Positions 1 to 8,547 of a stretch of DNA of 9,255 bases are shown here, in pieces. This stretch comes from Betaproteobacteria bacterium (GTDB taxonomy: Bacteria; Pseudomonadota; Gammaproteobacteria; Burkholderiales; Rhodocyclaceae): contig BNUB01000089.1 of the NCBI GenBank assembly GCA_025997045.1, forward strand, positions 1 to 9,255, written 5' to 3'. The notes beneath the pieces were generated by a model that saw only the letters and a program-made list of their open reading frames with translations, was not told the origin of the DNA and did not search any database. Both the position numbers and the translations under genes were made by a program. Each line of letters begins with the position of its first letter. Positions within the stretch are counted from its first letter, which is position 1.

Positions 1-1
1 G

Positions 2-139
2 GGCACTGATTTCGCTCTTGTCTCAGCCAGAGCACTTGATGACGCAACAATGACAATCAACTTGTGGCCCCGGAAAAACTTGAACTGGAAAACGCCTGTC
101 GATATGATTTCCACACACGAACAAACAGCTATGCCATGA
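2..139 (+). CDS. IS30-family transposase, C-terminal end only (cut by window edge)
   Basis: An open frame enters from the left edge and ends at the TGA at 137-139, giving 45 residues. It begins GTDF, matching the GTDLS motif near the end of IS30-family DDE transposases, and continues with INLWPRKNLNWKTP, which matches the family's C-terminal LNxRPRKxLGxKTP block. These transposases cut and join the ends of their own insertion sequence. The catalytic DDE residues would lie further left, outside the window, so I cannot tell whether the element is intact or a remnant. I could not identify a right terminal inverted repeat with confidence in the bases after the stop. The family call rests on two short motifs in the right order and spacing. 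Another integrase-core family is possible but less likely. Confidence 0.7.
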   Translation, partial: GTDFALVSARALDDATMTINLWPRKNLNWKTPVDMISTHEQTAMP

Positions 140-141
140 CA

Positions 142-189
142 ATAGCTTTTATGCAGCTATGGGTTGAACGCGGGTGTCACATGAACCCA
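142..189. repeat. Two small overlapping inverted repeats after the transposase stop
   Basis: ATAGCT at 142-147 pairs with AGCTAT at 155-160 around a 7-base loop, and TGGGTT at 160-165 pairs with AACCCA at 184-189. Both lie just past the transposase stop and at the stop codon (157-159) of the small minus-strand gene. They could be a weak bidirectional terminator or part of the insertion sequence's right end. There is no clear T-run and no recognisable IS30 end, so both readings are guesses. Confidence 0.3.
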
Positions 190-450
190 CCGTAACTGGA
201 TTTCACTCAGGATGTATAGCATAACTCCGAATGGTACAGAGAAAAGCGGAATATAAATTTGATAACTATAAAGAGATAATATGCTATTGTGACCAAGGTA
301 AACAGCCCACAAGCCAACAGCTATCGCCACAAAAAGACTTGCCGCACCCCATATTCTCAAGCATTTCCGCTTACTTTGAATAGTAGAAAACAACACCAAA
401 ATAAGCCAAAACGGATATGACAGAGCTAAAATCAGCAATTCAGTAAACAC
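157..450 (-). CDS. Small hydrophobic membrane protein, unknown function
   Basis: A 97-residue protein of no family I recognise. The chosen start is the GTG at 448-450, because GGAGG (CCTCC at 455-459 on the plus strand) stands 4 bases upstream. The frame stays open to another GTG at 504, which would give 115 residues but has no comparable ribosome site. The sequence is mostly hydrophobic, with likely membrane segments at about residues 2-20, 31-50 and 60-80, and a basic cluster (QSKRKCLR) after the first, suggesting a cytoplasmic loop there. The region is visibly AT-rich compared with ppsA beside it, and the gene lies between an IS30 transposase end and ppsA, so it was probably acquired. Small multi-span proteins of this kind can be immunity proteins or phage exclusion factors, but nothing here shows a role. 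Confidence 0.55.
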   Translation of the reverse strand: MFTELLILALSYPFWLILVLFSTIQSKRKCLRIWGAASLFVAIAVGLWAVYLGHNSILSLYSYQIYIPLFSVPFGVMLYILSEIQLRWVHVTPAFNP

Positions 451-545
451 ACAGCCTCCATTTATACAAAAACCCACAAAAAACCACCCGTAGCACAACC
501 TCACGTTGCCCCACGGATGGTTTTGGTTTTATCCAGTCCGGCCTT

Positions 546-2915
546 TTACTTCTTCTCCGCGACCTCTGCCAGCTTGAGCCAGGTCGACACCACCGTATCC
601 GGATTGAGCGAAATGGTCTGGATGCCTTCGTTCATCAGCCACGCGGCAAAATCGGCGTGGTCGGACGGGCCTTGGCCGCAGATGCCGACGTAGCGGTTGA
701 GGCGGTTGGCGGTCTTGATTGCTTGCGACAGCAGGATTTTCACTGCCGGGTCACGCTCGTCGAACGAGTGGGCGACGAGGCCGGAATCGCGGTCCAGGCC
801 CAGGGTGAGCTGGGTCAGATCGTTGGAGCCGATGGAGAAGCCATCGAAGAAGTCGAGGAATTGCTCCGCCAACAGGGCATTCGACGGGATTTCGCACATC
901 ATGATGAGCTTCAATTCGTTCTCGCCGCGCTTGAGGCCATGTTCGGCGAGCAGCTTGACCACGCCTTCCGCTTCGGCGAGATTGCGCACGAAGGGAATCA
1001 TGATCTGGACATTGGTGAGGCCGATCTCGTTTCTCACCTTCTTCATCGCCGCGCATTCCAGCTCGAAACAATCGCGGAAAGTATGGGCGATATAGCGCGA
1101 CGCGCCACGGAAGCCGAGCATGGGGTTTTCTTCTTCGGGCTCGTAGATGTCGCCGCCGAGGAGCTTGCGGTATTCGTTCGATTTGAAATCGGACATGCGC
1201 ACGATGACCGGTTTTGGATAAAACGCCCCGGCAATCGTCGCCACGCCTTCGGCGAGCTTGTCGATGAAGAATTGCCGGGGATTGGCATAGCCTCGTGAGC
1301 GGCGCTGGATTTCTTCGCGCAGGCTCGCTGGCACCTGGTCGATTTCGAGAATCGCCTTGGGGTGGATGCCGATCATGTTGTTGATGACGAATTCGAGCCG
1401 GGCGAGGCCGACGCCGCCGTTGGGAATCTGGGCGAATTCAAACGCCAGTTCGGGATTGCCCACGTTCATCATGATCTTCACCGGCAGCTTGGGCAGGTTG
1501 CCCATGTCGGTGGTGGTGATCTCGAAATCGAGCTTGCCGCGATAGACGTAACCGGTATCGCCTTCGGCGCAGGAGACGGTGACGTCATCGCCTTCGGCAA
1601 GCAATTCGGTGGCGTTACCGCAGCCGACAATCGCGGGGATGCCAAGCTCGCGCGCGATGATCGCAGCGTGACAGGTGCGCCCGCCGCGGTTGGTGACGAT
1701 GGCGCTGGCGCGTTTCATCACCGGCTCCCAGTTGGGGTCGGTCATGTCCGTCACCAGAATGTCGCCCGCCAGCACGCGGTTCATTTCCGCCGCGCTGTGG
1801 ACGATGCGCACCGAGCCTGCGCCGATCTTCTGGCCGATGGCGCGGCCATGGGTGAGCGCATGGCCGTATTGCTTGAGGCGGTATTTCTGTACCACCAGAC
1901 CTTCGTCCTGGCTCTTCACCGTTTCAGGACGGGCCTGGAGGATGTAGAGTTTGCCGTCTTCGCCGTCCTTGCCCCATTCGATGTCCATCGGACAGCCATA
2001 GTGCTGCTCGATGATCACCGCGTAGCGCGCCAGCTCCAGCACGTCTTCGTCGGTGAGGGCAAAGCGGGCGCGGTCGACTTCGGGCACATCTACGGTGCAT
2101 ACCGACTTGCCGGCTTCTTTTTTGTCGGCGAACACCATCTTGATCAGCTTGGAGCCCAGATTGCGGCGCAGGATCGCGGGCCGGTTCTGCGCCAGCATCG
2201 CCTTGTGCACGTAGAACTCGTCAGGGTTGACCGCGCCCTGCACCACGGTCTCGCCCAGGCCGTAGGAGGCGGTGACGAACACCACGCCCCGGAAGCCGGA
2301 TTCGGTGTCGAGCGAGAACATCACGCCGGATGCGCCGGTATCGGAGCGCACCATGCGCTGCACCCCGGCGGAGAGCGCCACTTCGGCGTGGATAAAACCT
2401 TTGTGCACGCGGTAGGCGATGGCGCGGTCGTTGTAGAGCGAGGCGAACACTTCCTTCATCGCGTGGAGGATATTGTCGTAGCCGTGGATGTTGAGGAAGG
2501 TTTCCTGCTGACCGGCAAACGATGCGTCGGGCAGGTCTTCTGCCGTCGCCGAGGAGCGCACCGCGAAGCTGCCCTCCCCTTCGGCGGTGAGTCGTTCATA
2601 CGCGGTCTTGATCTCGGCCTCGAGCCGGGCCGGGAACGGGGTCTCGACAATCCACTGCCGCACCTGGGCGCCGGTTTTGGCGAGGGCATCGACGTCGTCG
2701 ACGTCGAGCGCATCGAGCGCGGCGTTGATCCGGTCGGCCAGACCCTGATGGGCGATGAACTCGCGGAAGGCGTCGGCTGTGGTGGCAAAACCGCCAGGGA
2801 CGCGCACACTGAAGGGTAGCTGGCTGATCATCTCACCCAGTGAGGCGTTCTTGCCGCCGACCTTGTCCACATCGGACATGCGCAGCTCTACAAAAGGGAT
2901 GACGTAACGGGTCAT
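546..2915 (-). CDS. ppsA: Phosphoenolpyruvate synthase (pyruvate, water dikinase)
   Basis: Cytoplasmic enzyme converting pyruvate + ATP + water to PEP + AMP + phosphate, the entry to gluconeogenesis from three-carbon substrates. The 789 residues are close to the 792 of E. coli PpsA. Domains in order: N-terminal ATP/pyruvate-binding domain (about 15-350, with [10 protein letters not shown] and the [10 protein letters not shown] end), the swivelling phosphohistidine domain with [14 protein letters not shown], and the C-terminal PEP/pyruvate barrel ending in [10 protein letters not shown]. The phosphorylated His is residue 416, Thr414 two residues before it is the expected target of PpsR, and Cys746 is the catalytic Cys. 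The start is set at the ATG at 2913-2915, because GGAAG lies 7 bases upstream and the protein then begins MTRYVIPF as usual; an in-frame ATG at 2945 would add ten residues without family support. The gene is divergent from ppsR. No strong terminator is visible after the stop. Confidence 0.97.
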   Translation of the reverse strand: MTRYVIPFVELRMSDVDKVGGKNASLGEMISQLPFSVRVPGGFATTADAFREFIAHQGLADRINAALDALDVDDVDALAKTGAQVRQWIVETPFPARLEAEIKTAYERLTAEGEGSFAVRSSATAEDLPDASFAGQQETFLNIHGYDNILHAMKEVFASLYNDRAIAYRVHKGFIHAEVALSAGVQRMVRSDTGASGVMFSLDTESGFRGVVFVTASYGLGETVVQGAVNPDEFYVHKAMLAQNRPAILRRNLGSKLIKMVFADKKEAGKSVCTVDVPEVDRARFALTDEDVLELARYAVIIEQHYGCPMDIEWGKDGEDGKLYILQARPETVKSQDEGLVVQKYRLKQYGHALTHGRAIGQKIGAGSVRIVHSAAEMNRVLAGDILVTDMTDPNWEPVMKRASAIVTNRGGRTCHAAIIARELGIPAIVGCGNATELLAEGDDVTVSCAEGDTGYVYRGKLDFEITTTDMGNLPKLPVKIMMNVGNPELAFEFAQIPNGGVGLARLEFVINNMIGIHPKAILEIDQVPASLREEIQRRSRGYANPRQFFIDKLAEGVATIAGAFYPKPVIVRMSDFKSNEYRKLLGGDIYEPEEENPMLGFRGASRYIAHTFRDCFELECAAMKKVRNEIGLTNVQIMIPFVRNLAEAEGVVKLLAEHGLKRGENELKLIMMCEIPSNALLAEQFLDFFDGFSIGSNDLTQLTLGLDRDSGLVAHSFDERDPAVKILLSQAIKTANRLNRYVGICGQGPSDHADFAAWLMNEGIQTISLNPDTVVSTWLKLAEVAEKK

Positions 2916-2951
2916 GTGGTGGCTTCCGGAATCAATGAAGGGCAAAATGTG

Positions 2952-2957
2952 ATTCTA
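2952..2957 (-). promoter_or_regulatory. Possible -10 box for ppsA
   Basis: On the minus strand this reads TAGAAT, one base from the sigma-70 consensus TATAAT, about 37 bases upstream of the ppsA start. No good -35 hexamer stands 16-18 bases further upstream, so the promoter is weak, activator-dependent or wrongly placed. Confidence 0.3.
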
Positions 2958-2998
2958 CCGAGAAGCAAGTCCGTCGCACGACAGGGTTTGCCCCAATA

Positions 2999-3023
2999 CT
3001 CCCCCCTCCCTCTTTCCTTTTTC
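2999..3023 (+). promoter_or_regulatory. 25-base pyrimidine tract in the ppsR leader
   Basis: Every base from 2999 to 3023 is C or T. The tract ends just before AGG at 3024-3026, which stands 8 bases from the ppsR ATG and is the only Shine-Dalgarno-like element. Pyrimidine-rich leaders can be bound by ribosomal protein S1 and help start translation where the Shine-Dalgarno is weak. That role here is inferred; the base run itself is directly visible. Confidence 0.35.
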
Positions 3024-3034
3024 AGGCATCACAC

Positions 3035-3871
3035 ATGAGCGAAATTCCTTCCCGCACAGTCTTTTTTGTTTCGGATGGCACCGGAATTACGGCGGAAACG
3101 CTCGGTCACAGCCTGCTTGCCCAGTTCGGCAACACCCATTTTCACCAGGTGCGCATCCCCTTCATCGACACCATCGACAAGGCCCGCGCCTGCGCCCGCC
3201 AGATCCGCGACACCGCCCAACAGATCGCCCACCGCCCGATCGTGTTCAGCACCCTGGTCAAGCCGGGCACCATCGACGCGCTGCGTGAGGCGGCCGACTG
3301 CGCCCTGTTCCTTGACCTGTTCGAGTGCTTCATCGGCCCGCTGGAAGGCGAACTCGGCCAGCCTTCCACCCACACCGTGGGCCGTTTCCACGACATCGCC
3401 GAGAGTCACGACTACCAGAACCGTATCGAGGCGATCAACTTCGCCATGTCCCACGATGACGGGATCTCCAAGGCCAGCGATCTGGTCGAGGCTGACGTCA
3501 TCCTCGTCGGCGTCTCGCGTTCGGGCAAAACCCCGACCAGCCTCTATCTGGCGATGCAGTTCGGCGTCAAGGCGGCGAACTATCCGCTGATTCCGGAAGA
3601 TTTCGAGCGCAACAAGCTCCCCGGCGAACTCAACGACCACCGCGACAAACTCTTCGGCCTGTCGATCGCCCCCGAGCGCCTGTCCCAAATCCGCCAGGAA
3701 CGCCGCCCCAACAGCCCCTACGCCAGCCTGACGAACTGTCGCTACGAGATCGAAGCGGCGCAGAAGCTGATGCGGCGCGAAAACATCCGCTGGTTCGATT
3801 CGACCACCAAGTCGATCGAGGAAATCTCCGCGACCATCATGCAAACAGTGCGCATCGTGCAAAAGTATTAA
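3035..3871 (+). CDS. ppsR: PEP synthase regulatory protein (bifunctional kinase/phosphorylase, DUF299)
   Basis: PpsR inactivates PEP synthase by ADP-dependent phosphorylation of the Thr next to its catalytic His, and reactivates it by phosphate-dependent removal of that phosphate. The 278 residues match E. coli PpsR (277). The N-terminus carries the family block [18 protein letters not shown], and the nucleotide-binding P-loop GVSRSGKT lies at residues 159-166, followed by PTSLYLA. The start at 3035 agrees with the family N-terminus. The gene is read divergently from its target ppsA across 119 bp, a common arrangement in proteobacteria. It is followed after 35 bp by the DUF2863 gene on the same strand. 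The predicted substrate Thr (Thr414) is present in the neighbouring PpsA, so the pair looks functional. Confidence 0.96.
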   Translation: MSEIPSRTVFFVSDGTGITAETLGHSLLAQFGNTHFHQVRIPFIDTIDKARACARQIRDTAQQIAHRPIVFSTLVKPGTIDALREAADCALFLDLFECFIGPLEGELGQPSTHTVGRFHDIAESHDYQNRIEAINFAMSHDDGISKASDLVEADVILVGVSRSGKTPTSLYLAMQFGVKAANYPLIPEDFERNKLPGELNDHRDKLFGLSIAPERLSQIRQERRPNSPYASLTNCRYEIEAAQKLMRRENIRWFDSTTKSIEEISATIMQTVRIVQKY

Positions 3872-3906
3872 AGTAAGATGTAACGTTTCCCGCACCGGAC
3901 CCAAAG

Positions 3907-5088
3907 ATGAAAAGAGCGCGCACCAAGCGTCGTGGAGGCATCGGCCGCCCCGCCGAAGAACTGCTGTGGCTGGCCACCGGGCTGGCCGAATCGTGCTGCC
4001 GGGTTGAAGACCGTTACTGGGACGAGCGCCTCGGCGCGGCGGTCGAGGTTTCGCTCGCCCACGACGACGAGGACACGCTCAACGCGGCGCTGGATCAGGC
4101 CTTCACCCGCACCGGGTCGGTGTACGACGATCTGGCCGACGCCATCGAATCGCGCACCGAATCGCCCACTGCCGTGCCCACCGGGTCGGGCAAAAACCAC
4201 AATCTCCTGCTGCTCGCCGCCCCCGTGCTGGCGTGGTCGCGCTTCCGCATCCCTGCGCGCAGCCTGCCCGCCGCCACGCTCGCCAATTTGCGCGTGCACC
4301 TGCAGGCCCATGTGCTGGCCCGAAACACCCAGCTTGCGTTGGCCGATTACCTGTTCAGCCCCGATCAACTGCCGCAAGGCTATTGCTCCACCCACGGCCT
4401 CGCCAGCGTGATGGGCCGCGCCGCGCTCGACAACAGCGATTTTCATGTCGACCCTGAAGAACTGGTCGAGACCGCGCAATTTTTGTCCGACACGCGCTAT
4501 CTGCTTGTCGGCGTCGCCGCGCCCAAAGGCAGCGCCATCTTTCGCTGGCAGGAAAACGACGGCAACCGCGCCGACGCGCTGGCCCAATGGCGTGGCCAGG
4601 GCGGCGGCTGCCTGACGCCCTTGTTGCCCGGTTGCGCGCTTGAATTCTGCCTGCCGGAATCCTACTTCTCCGCCTGCCGCGCCGCCGACAAAGCCAGCCG
4701 CCCCTACTCCATCTGCGCCTCGATCGCCTTTCTCGCCACCTCGCTCGAAGTGCCGGTGTCCAATCTGCGCGCGGTGGTGGCGCCGTTCTGGGGCGAGCAG
4801 ATCGAGGAATACCGCATCGGCTTCACCGTCACTGACAACAACAATGTCGTGCATGGCGTGGTCTGGCCGCTGCTGGGGGCTGAAGATGACGCCATCGACG
4901 TGCCCGGCGAAATCGAAGCCGTGCTGCGCGAATGCGGCGTGACCGCCATCCGCATCCTCGACCACCGCTTCCCGCTCGAATATTGCGACGACTGCGGCGC
5001 ACCGCTGTATCCGTCGCCGGAAGGTGAAATGGAGCACGCCGAAATGCCCGAGCTGGAAGAAGGGCAAATCCCGCGTCACCTGCACTGA
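3907..5088 (+). CDS. DUF2863 family protein
   Basis: A 393-residue protein that I place in DUF2863, a family known mainly from betaproteobacteria and without an assigned function. The N-terminus is strongly basic ([11 protein letters not shown]) and is followed by a helical-looking region containing [22 protein letters not shown] see no signal peptide and no clear membrane segment, so it is probably cytoplasmic. Near the C-terminus is [10 protein letters not shown] with Cys360 and Cys363, which looks like half of a zinc knuckle; the tail ends acidic and then HLH. The ATG at 3907 has only a weak upstream ribosome site (GGACCC), 35 bp after ppsR, which suggests read-through from ppsR. msrB starts 8 bases after its stop. 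The family assignment comes from overall recognition and gives no biochemical role. Confidence 0.8.
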   Translation: MKRARTKRRGGIGRPAEELLWLATGLAESCCRVEDRYWDERLGAAVEVSLAHDDEDTLNAALDQAFTRTGSVYDDLADAIESRTESPTAVPTGSGKNHNLLLLAAPVLAWSRFRIPARSLPAATLANLRVHLQAHVLARNTQLALADYLFSPDQLPQGYCSTHGLASVMGRAALDNSDFHVDPEELVETAQFLSDTRYLLVGVAAPKGSAIFRWQENDGNRADALAQWRGQGGGCLTPLLPGCALEFCLPESYFSACRAADKASRPYSICASIAFLATSLEVPVSNLRAVVAPFWGEQIEEYRIGFTVTDNNNVVHGVVWPLLGAEDDAIDVPGEIEAVLRECGVTAIRILDHRFPLEYCDDCGAPLYPSPEGEMEHAEMPELEEGQIPRHLH

Positions 5089-5096
5089 GCGGCGAC

Positions 5097-5534
5097 ATGG
5101 CCGAACCTGCCGAACCTGCCAACCCCACCAAAACCGCCGCGCAATGGCGGGAACGGCTCACTGACGAGCAATACCACGTCACCCGTGAACGCGGCACCGA
5201 GCGGCCTTTCAGCGGTCAATACCATGATTTCTGGCAGGCGGGCGCATACCACTGCGTCTGCTGCGGCGCGCCGCTGTTTCAGTCCGGGCACAAGTTCGAC
5301 GCCGGTTGCGGCTGGCCCAGTTTCTCGCACGGCGACGGCGCCCGGCTCGAAACGCTGGACGATTTTTCCCACGGCATGCGCCGCACCGAAGTCCGCTGCC
5401 AGCAGTGCGGCGCACACCTGGGCCATCTGTTCCCCGATGGCCCGCCGCAACGGGGCGGACAGCGTTACTGCATCAACTCCGCCGCGCTCGCGTTCCAGCC
5501 CGAATTTCAGAACAAGACAGACGACAAGGATTGA
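5097..5534 (+). CDS. msrB: Peptide-methionine (R)-S-oxide reductase
   Basis: Reduces the R form of methionine sulfoxide in oxidised proteins back to methionine, using thioredoxin as reductant. At 145 residues it is a single-domain, soluble MsrB with no export signal. The zinc-binding pairs are Cys53/Cys56 (CVCC, followed by GAPLF) and Cys101/Cys104 (CQQC, followed by GAHLGH). The catalytic Cys is Cys125 in RYCINSAAL, and Cys71 in GCGWPSF is the expected resolving Cys, so all key residues are present. The start at 5097 gives the short AEPAEPANP leader before the conserved region. Only 8 bases separate it from the DUF2863 stop, so the two are probably co-translated. Its last codons contain the ribosome site of the downstream methyltransferase. 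Confidence 0.96.
   Translation: MAEPAEPANPTKTAAQWRERLTDEQYHVTRERGTERPFSGQYHDFWQAGAYHCVCCGAPLFQSGHKFDAGCGWPSFSHGDGARLETLDDFSHGMRRTEVRCQQCGAHLGHLFPDGPPQRGGQRYCINSAALAFQPEFQNKTDDKD
5100..5126 (+). repeat. Short 9-base tandem repeat at the start of msrB
   Basis: GCCGAACCT occurs at 5100-5108 and 5109-5117, followed by a degenerate third copy (GCCAACCCC) at 5118-5126. It encodes AEP-AEP-ANP at the variable N-terminus of MsrB. Copy number changes would keep the frame. Confidence 0.6.
5526..5530 (+). promoter_or_regulatory. Ribosome-binding site of the methyltransferase, inside msrB
   Basis: AAGGA lies 6 bases before the ATG at 5537 and inside the last codons of msrB. It decides the methyltransferase start: the same frame is open leftward to about 5306, but that extension runs over msrB in another frame and lacks this site. 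Confidence 0.7.
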
Positions 5535-5536
5535 GT

Positions 5537-7243
5537 ATGTCATTTGCGCTGAACGCTGCCCAAAAGCCTGCCGTCCTGGCTGCGAGTGAGACGCTGGCTA
5601 CGGAAAGTGAGATTGAGACACGGGGAGCAGTTTTTACACGTTCCGAAGTGGTTGATTTCATCCTTGACCTGGCTGGCTACACGGAAGATCAACCACTTCA
5701 TGAGAGGCGGCTTTTGGAACCATCGTTTGGCGGCGGCGATTTCCTGATTCCGGTCATCGAACGGCTGTTGAATGCATGGCGTGCGGCAAGGCCAAACGGC
5801 TCTGCACTGAACGATCTGGGCAACGCACTCAGGGCTGTCGAACTGCACCACGATACTTTTCATCACACCCGTGCAAATGTCCTCACCCTTCTTGAACGAA
5901 AGGGAATGAACACCAATACTGCGACTGCCCTAGCTGACCGTTGGCTGTCTCAGGGAGATTTTCTGCTGGCACCACTTGAGGGTAAATTCAATTTCGTGGT
6001 CGGCAACCCGCCTTATGTCCGGCAGGAACTGATACCGCCCCCACTACTTTCCGCCTATCGTAGTCGTTACCAGACGATGTACGACCGTGCTGACCTCTAC
6101 ATACCCTTCTTTGAGTGCTCGCTTTCTGCCTTGTCAGATGATGGACGTTTAGGATTCATCTGCGCGGATCGCTGGATGAAGAACCGCTATGGCGGGCCGC
6201 TTCGGAACCTTGTGGCCGAGCGGTTTCACCTGAAAGTTTACGTCGATATGGTGGATACGCCTGCTTTTCATTCTGACGTAATAGCCTACCCTGCGATCAC
6301 CATCATCAGCCGTGAAGCACCGGGAGCAACACGTATTGCACATCGTCCTGGCATTGACCGATCAACGTTGTCTACCTTGGCTAATTTACTCCGTTCCCCG
6401 GTATTGCCGAAAGAAACCAACGCCGTACGCGAACTCGCCCGTGTCACCAATGGCGCTGAACCGTGGCTACTTGAGTCGTCCGTCCAGATGGCTGTCATTC
6501 GCCGTCTGGAAAGATCTTTCCCTGCGCTGGAAGAGGCGGGATGCAAGGTCGGGATTGGTGTTGCAACCGGCGCTGACGAGGCGTTCATCAACGACTTCGA
6601 TGCACTCGACATTGAGCCGGACCGGAAGCTGCCGTTAGTGACGACAAAAGACATCGTATCGGGTGAGGTGAAATGGCGTGGGCAAGGCGTCATCAATCCG
6701 TTTACCGAGTCCGGGAAGCTGGTTGATCTCAACCAATATCCACGTCTGCGTCGTTACCTTGAGGCGCGACGAGACGTAATTGCAAAACGCCATTGTGCCC
6801 GGAAGGCTCCAGTCAACTGGTATCGCACAATTGACCGCATCACCCTGGCGCTGGCCGCGCAGCCGAAGCTCCTGATTCCAGACATCAAGGGAGAGGCACA
6901 TATCGTTTTTGAAGGTGGCGAGCTGTATCCCCACCATAACCTCTACTACGTCACGTCTGGTGACTGGGATTTACGCGCCTTGCAGGCGGTATTGCTGTCC
7001 GCAGTCACTCGCCTGTTCGTAGCGACCTATTCAACGAAAATGCGCGGTGGATTTATGCGTTTCCAGGCACAATACTTACGCCGCATTCGCATTCCGCGCT
7101 GGGCAGATGTGCCTGAATCGCTGCGTCAAACATTGGCTGAGGCGGCTATCAAGCGCGATGCGCACGCCTGTAACCAGGCAGCATTCATGCTCTATAACCT
7201 GAGCCATGAAGAACGCTCTGCCTTTGGCAACGATGGAGAATAA
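5537..7243 (+). CDS. Type II N6-adenine DNA methyltransferase (predicted M.XhoI/M.PaeR7I type)
   Basis: Transfers a methyl group from S-adenosylmethionine to adenine N6, protecting host DNA from the partner endonuclease next to it. The 568-residue protein has the motif order of the gamma class of amino-methyltransferases: the SAM-binding motif EPSFGGGD at residues 61-68, then the catalytic NPPY at 157-160 (context [13 protein letters not shown]), then a long C-terminal half that should hold the target recognition domain. The opening [22 protein letters not shown] also fits such enzymes. The predicted target CTCGAG, with the adenine methylated, is inferred from the endonuclease family. The start at 5537 is 2 bases after the msrB stop, and the stop TAA directly abuts the endonuclease ATG. 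Base composition is less GC-rich than the flanking genes, consistent with transfer. No promoter of its own is evident. Confidence 0.93.
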   Translation: MSFALNAAQKPAVLAASETLATESEIETRGAVFTRSEVVDFILDLAGYTEDQPLHERRLLEPSFGGGDFLIPVIERLLNAWRAARPNGSALNDLGNALRAVELHHDTFHHTRANVLTLLERKGMNTNTATALADRWLSQGDFLLAPLEGKFNFVVGNPPYVRQELIPPPLLSAYRSRYQTMYDRADLYIPFFECSLSALSDDGRLGFICADRWMKNRYGGPLRNLVAERFHLKVYVDMVDTPAFHSDVIAYPAITIISREAPGATRIAHRPGIDRSTLSTLANLLRSPVLPKETNAVRELARVTNGAEPWLLESSVQMAVIRRLERSFPALEEAGCKVGIGVATGADEAFINDFDALDIEPDRKLPLVTTKDIVSGEVKWRGQGVINPFTESGKLVDLNQYPRLRRYLEARRDVIAKRHCARKAPVNWYRTIDRITLALAAQPKLLIPDIKGEAHIVFEGGELYPHHNLYYVTSGDWDLRALQAVLLSAVTRLFVATYSTKMRGGFMRFQAQYLRRIRIPRWADVPESLRQTLAEAAIKRDAHACNQAAFMLYNLSHEERSAFGNDGE

Positions 7244-7984
7244 ATGGCACTTGATCTCGTCGATTACGAACAGAAAGCCCACGAAGCCGTAAAGACATTT
7301 TGGGGCTACCGCGAAGCAGCAAAGCGGAAGCAAATTGAGTCGGGCAAAGCTGACCAAGGGGAACGCGCAGGCGTGACCGCTGGCAAGAACATGGACGGGT
7401 TCCTGAACTTGGTAATCGACATCATCAAAGCCAATGGGCTGGCCCATGCCGGGATATACCAGAATAGGGCCATGCTGACCTTGCCTGGCTACTTCCGCCC
7501 GACGAAGTTGTGGGATCTTTTGGTGATCTACAAGGACGAGCTGATCGCAGCCATTGAACTGAAAAGCCAGGTCGGCCCATCCTTTGGAAATAACCTCAAC
7601 AACCGAACCGAGGAAGCCATCGGAACGGCGCATGACTTATGGACAGCGTTCCGCGAAGAAGCCTTTGGCAAGCAACCGCGTCCCTTTGTCGGCTGGCTGA
7701 TGATGGTAGAGGATGCGCCAGCGTCTCGTAGTCCTGTCCGCGACTCATCGCCACATTTCCCTGTGTTTGAGGAATTCAAGGGGGTGTCCTACCTCAAACG
7801 TTACGACCTGCTGTGTCAGCGACTGGTACAAGAGCAGCTTTACACCACAGCAGCCATCGTTGCCGCGCAACGGAGCGCAGTGGATACCGGTAAATTCACC
7901 GAGCTGTCACCGATGACCAGCCTCAAGACGTTCGTCACCACCTTGGCGGGTCACGTCGCCGCAGAAGCAGCACGATTGGGCTGA
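7244..7984 (+). CDS. Type II restriction endonuclease, XhoI/PaeR7I family (predicted CTCGAG)
   Basis: A 246-residue protein matching the XhoI/PaeR7I restriction endonuclease family in length and in its central block [20 protein letters not shown]. This block is a PD-(D/E)xK nuclease core, with predicted metal-binding and catalytic residues Asp91, Glu105 and Lys107. The following [18 protein letters not shown] is also typical of the family. Such enzymes cut unmethylated CTCGAG as homodimers. The ATG directly follows the methyltransferase TAA (TAAATG), with GGAG at 7235-7238 five bases upstream, so translation is coupled to the methyltransferase. The gene appears intact. It ends 13 bases before the end of the convergent yqhA gene. 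No controller (C) protein gene is present. Specificity is inferred from the family, not shown by the sequence. Confidence 0.93.
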   Translation: MALDLVDYEQKAHEAVKTFWGYREAAKRKQIESGKADQGERAGVTAGKNMDGFLNLVIDIIKANGLAHAGIYQNRAMLTLPGYFRPTKLWDLLVIYKDELIAAIELKSQVGPSFGNNLNNRTEEAIGTAHDLWTAFREEAFGKQPRPFVGWLMMVEDAPASRSPVRDSSPHFPVFEEFKGVSYLKRYDLLCQRLVQEQLYTTAAIVAAQRSAVDTGKFTELSPMTSLKTFVTTLAGHVAAEAARLG

Positions 7985-7997
7985 TGGGACATAATCA

Positions 7998-8510
7998 TCA
8001 GTGCTTGGCGCCCGCCAGGCGGTCCATCAGCGCGTAAAACACGCCGGACACGAGGAAAGTCACATGGATGCCGACCATCCAGTACAGGTGGCGGTCTTCG
8101 AGTCCGTCGACGTTCATGAACGCTTTCAGCAGCTCGATCCCGGAGATCGCCACCATCGAGCCGATGAGCTTGAGCTTGAGGTCGGAGAAACCGATGTGCC
8201 CCATCCACTCCGGGCGGTCGACGTGGTCGTGCAGATCGTCCATCTTGGAGACAAAATTCTCGTAGCCGCTGAACATGATGATGATGAGCAGATTCATGAT
8301 CAGCGCGACATCGACCAGCGACAGCACGCCGATGATCAGGTCATTACTCGTCGCCGTGGCGATATCGGCAAAAATGCCATAGACCCCCTTGCCGAACTTG
8401 ATCAGCAGCACCACCAGGGCCAGCGCCAGACCGAAATAAACCGGCGCCATCAGCCAGCGACTGGCGAAGAGCACGTGTTCAAATTTGTTTTCTATTTGCT
8501 TCAAGGTCAT
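7998..8510 (-). CDS. yqhA: UPF0114/YqhA family inner-membrane protein
   Basis: A 170-residue membrane protein of the YqhA (TIGR00645/UPF0114) family, function unknown. Predicted membrane segments lie at about residues 19-38, 58-80, 113-128 and 144-162. The family hallmark LVDVALIMNLLIIIMFSGYENFVSKMDD spans the second segment and the loop after it (given here as LVDVALIMNLL followed by SGYENFVSKMD). The ATG at 8508-8510 has GGAG 5 bases upstream (CTCC at 8516-8519 on the plus strand), supporting the start. It lies 37 bp downstream of the thioinosine phosphorylase gene on the same strand, and the two may be co-transcribed. It converges on the endonuclease gene with only 13 bp between the stops and no visible terminator hairpin there. 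Confidence 0.92.
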   Translation of the reverse strand: MTLKQIENKFEHVLFASRWLMAPVYFGLALALVVLLIKFGKGVYGIFADIATATSNDLIIGVLSLVDVALIMNLLIIIMFSGYENFVSKMDDLHDHVDRPEWMGHIGFSDLKLKLIGSMVAISGIELLKAFMNVDGLEDRHLYWMVGIHVTFLVSGVFYALMDRLAGAKH

Positions 8511-8547
8511 GACGACTCCGGATTTTTATTGTTCAGGCATCCACTGT

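Noticed and set aside
505..545. A Rho-independent terminator after ppsA
   Set aside because: Only a 4-base stem (ATCC/GGAT) without a proper GC stem plus T-run on the minus strand.
1362..2819. A 485-codon open frame on the plus strand, opposite ppsA
   Set aside because: It lies fully antisense to an unmistakable PpsA, its translation is rich in His, Val, Gly and Asp as expected of antisense GC-rich DNA, and it resembles no family.
3868..5085. A 405-codon open frame on the minus strand, opposite DUF2863
   Set aside because: Low-complexity antisense translation (Gly, Ala, Val and Arg rich) with no recognisable domain; the plus strand holds a recognised family. The similar frame at 3029-3904 opposite ppsR is rejected for the same reason.
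5306..5536. A 77-codon N-terminal extension of the methyltransferase
   Set aside because: It overlaps msrB in another frame, is Arg/Pro rich, and the AAGGA site plus the family-like N-terminus favour the ATG at 5537.
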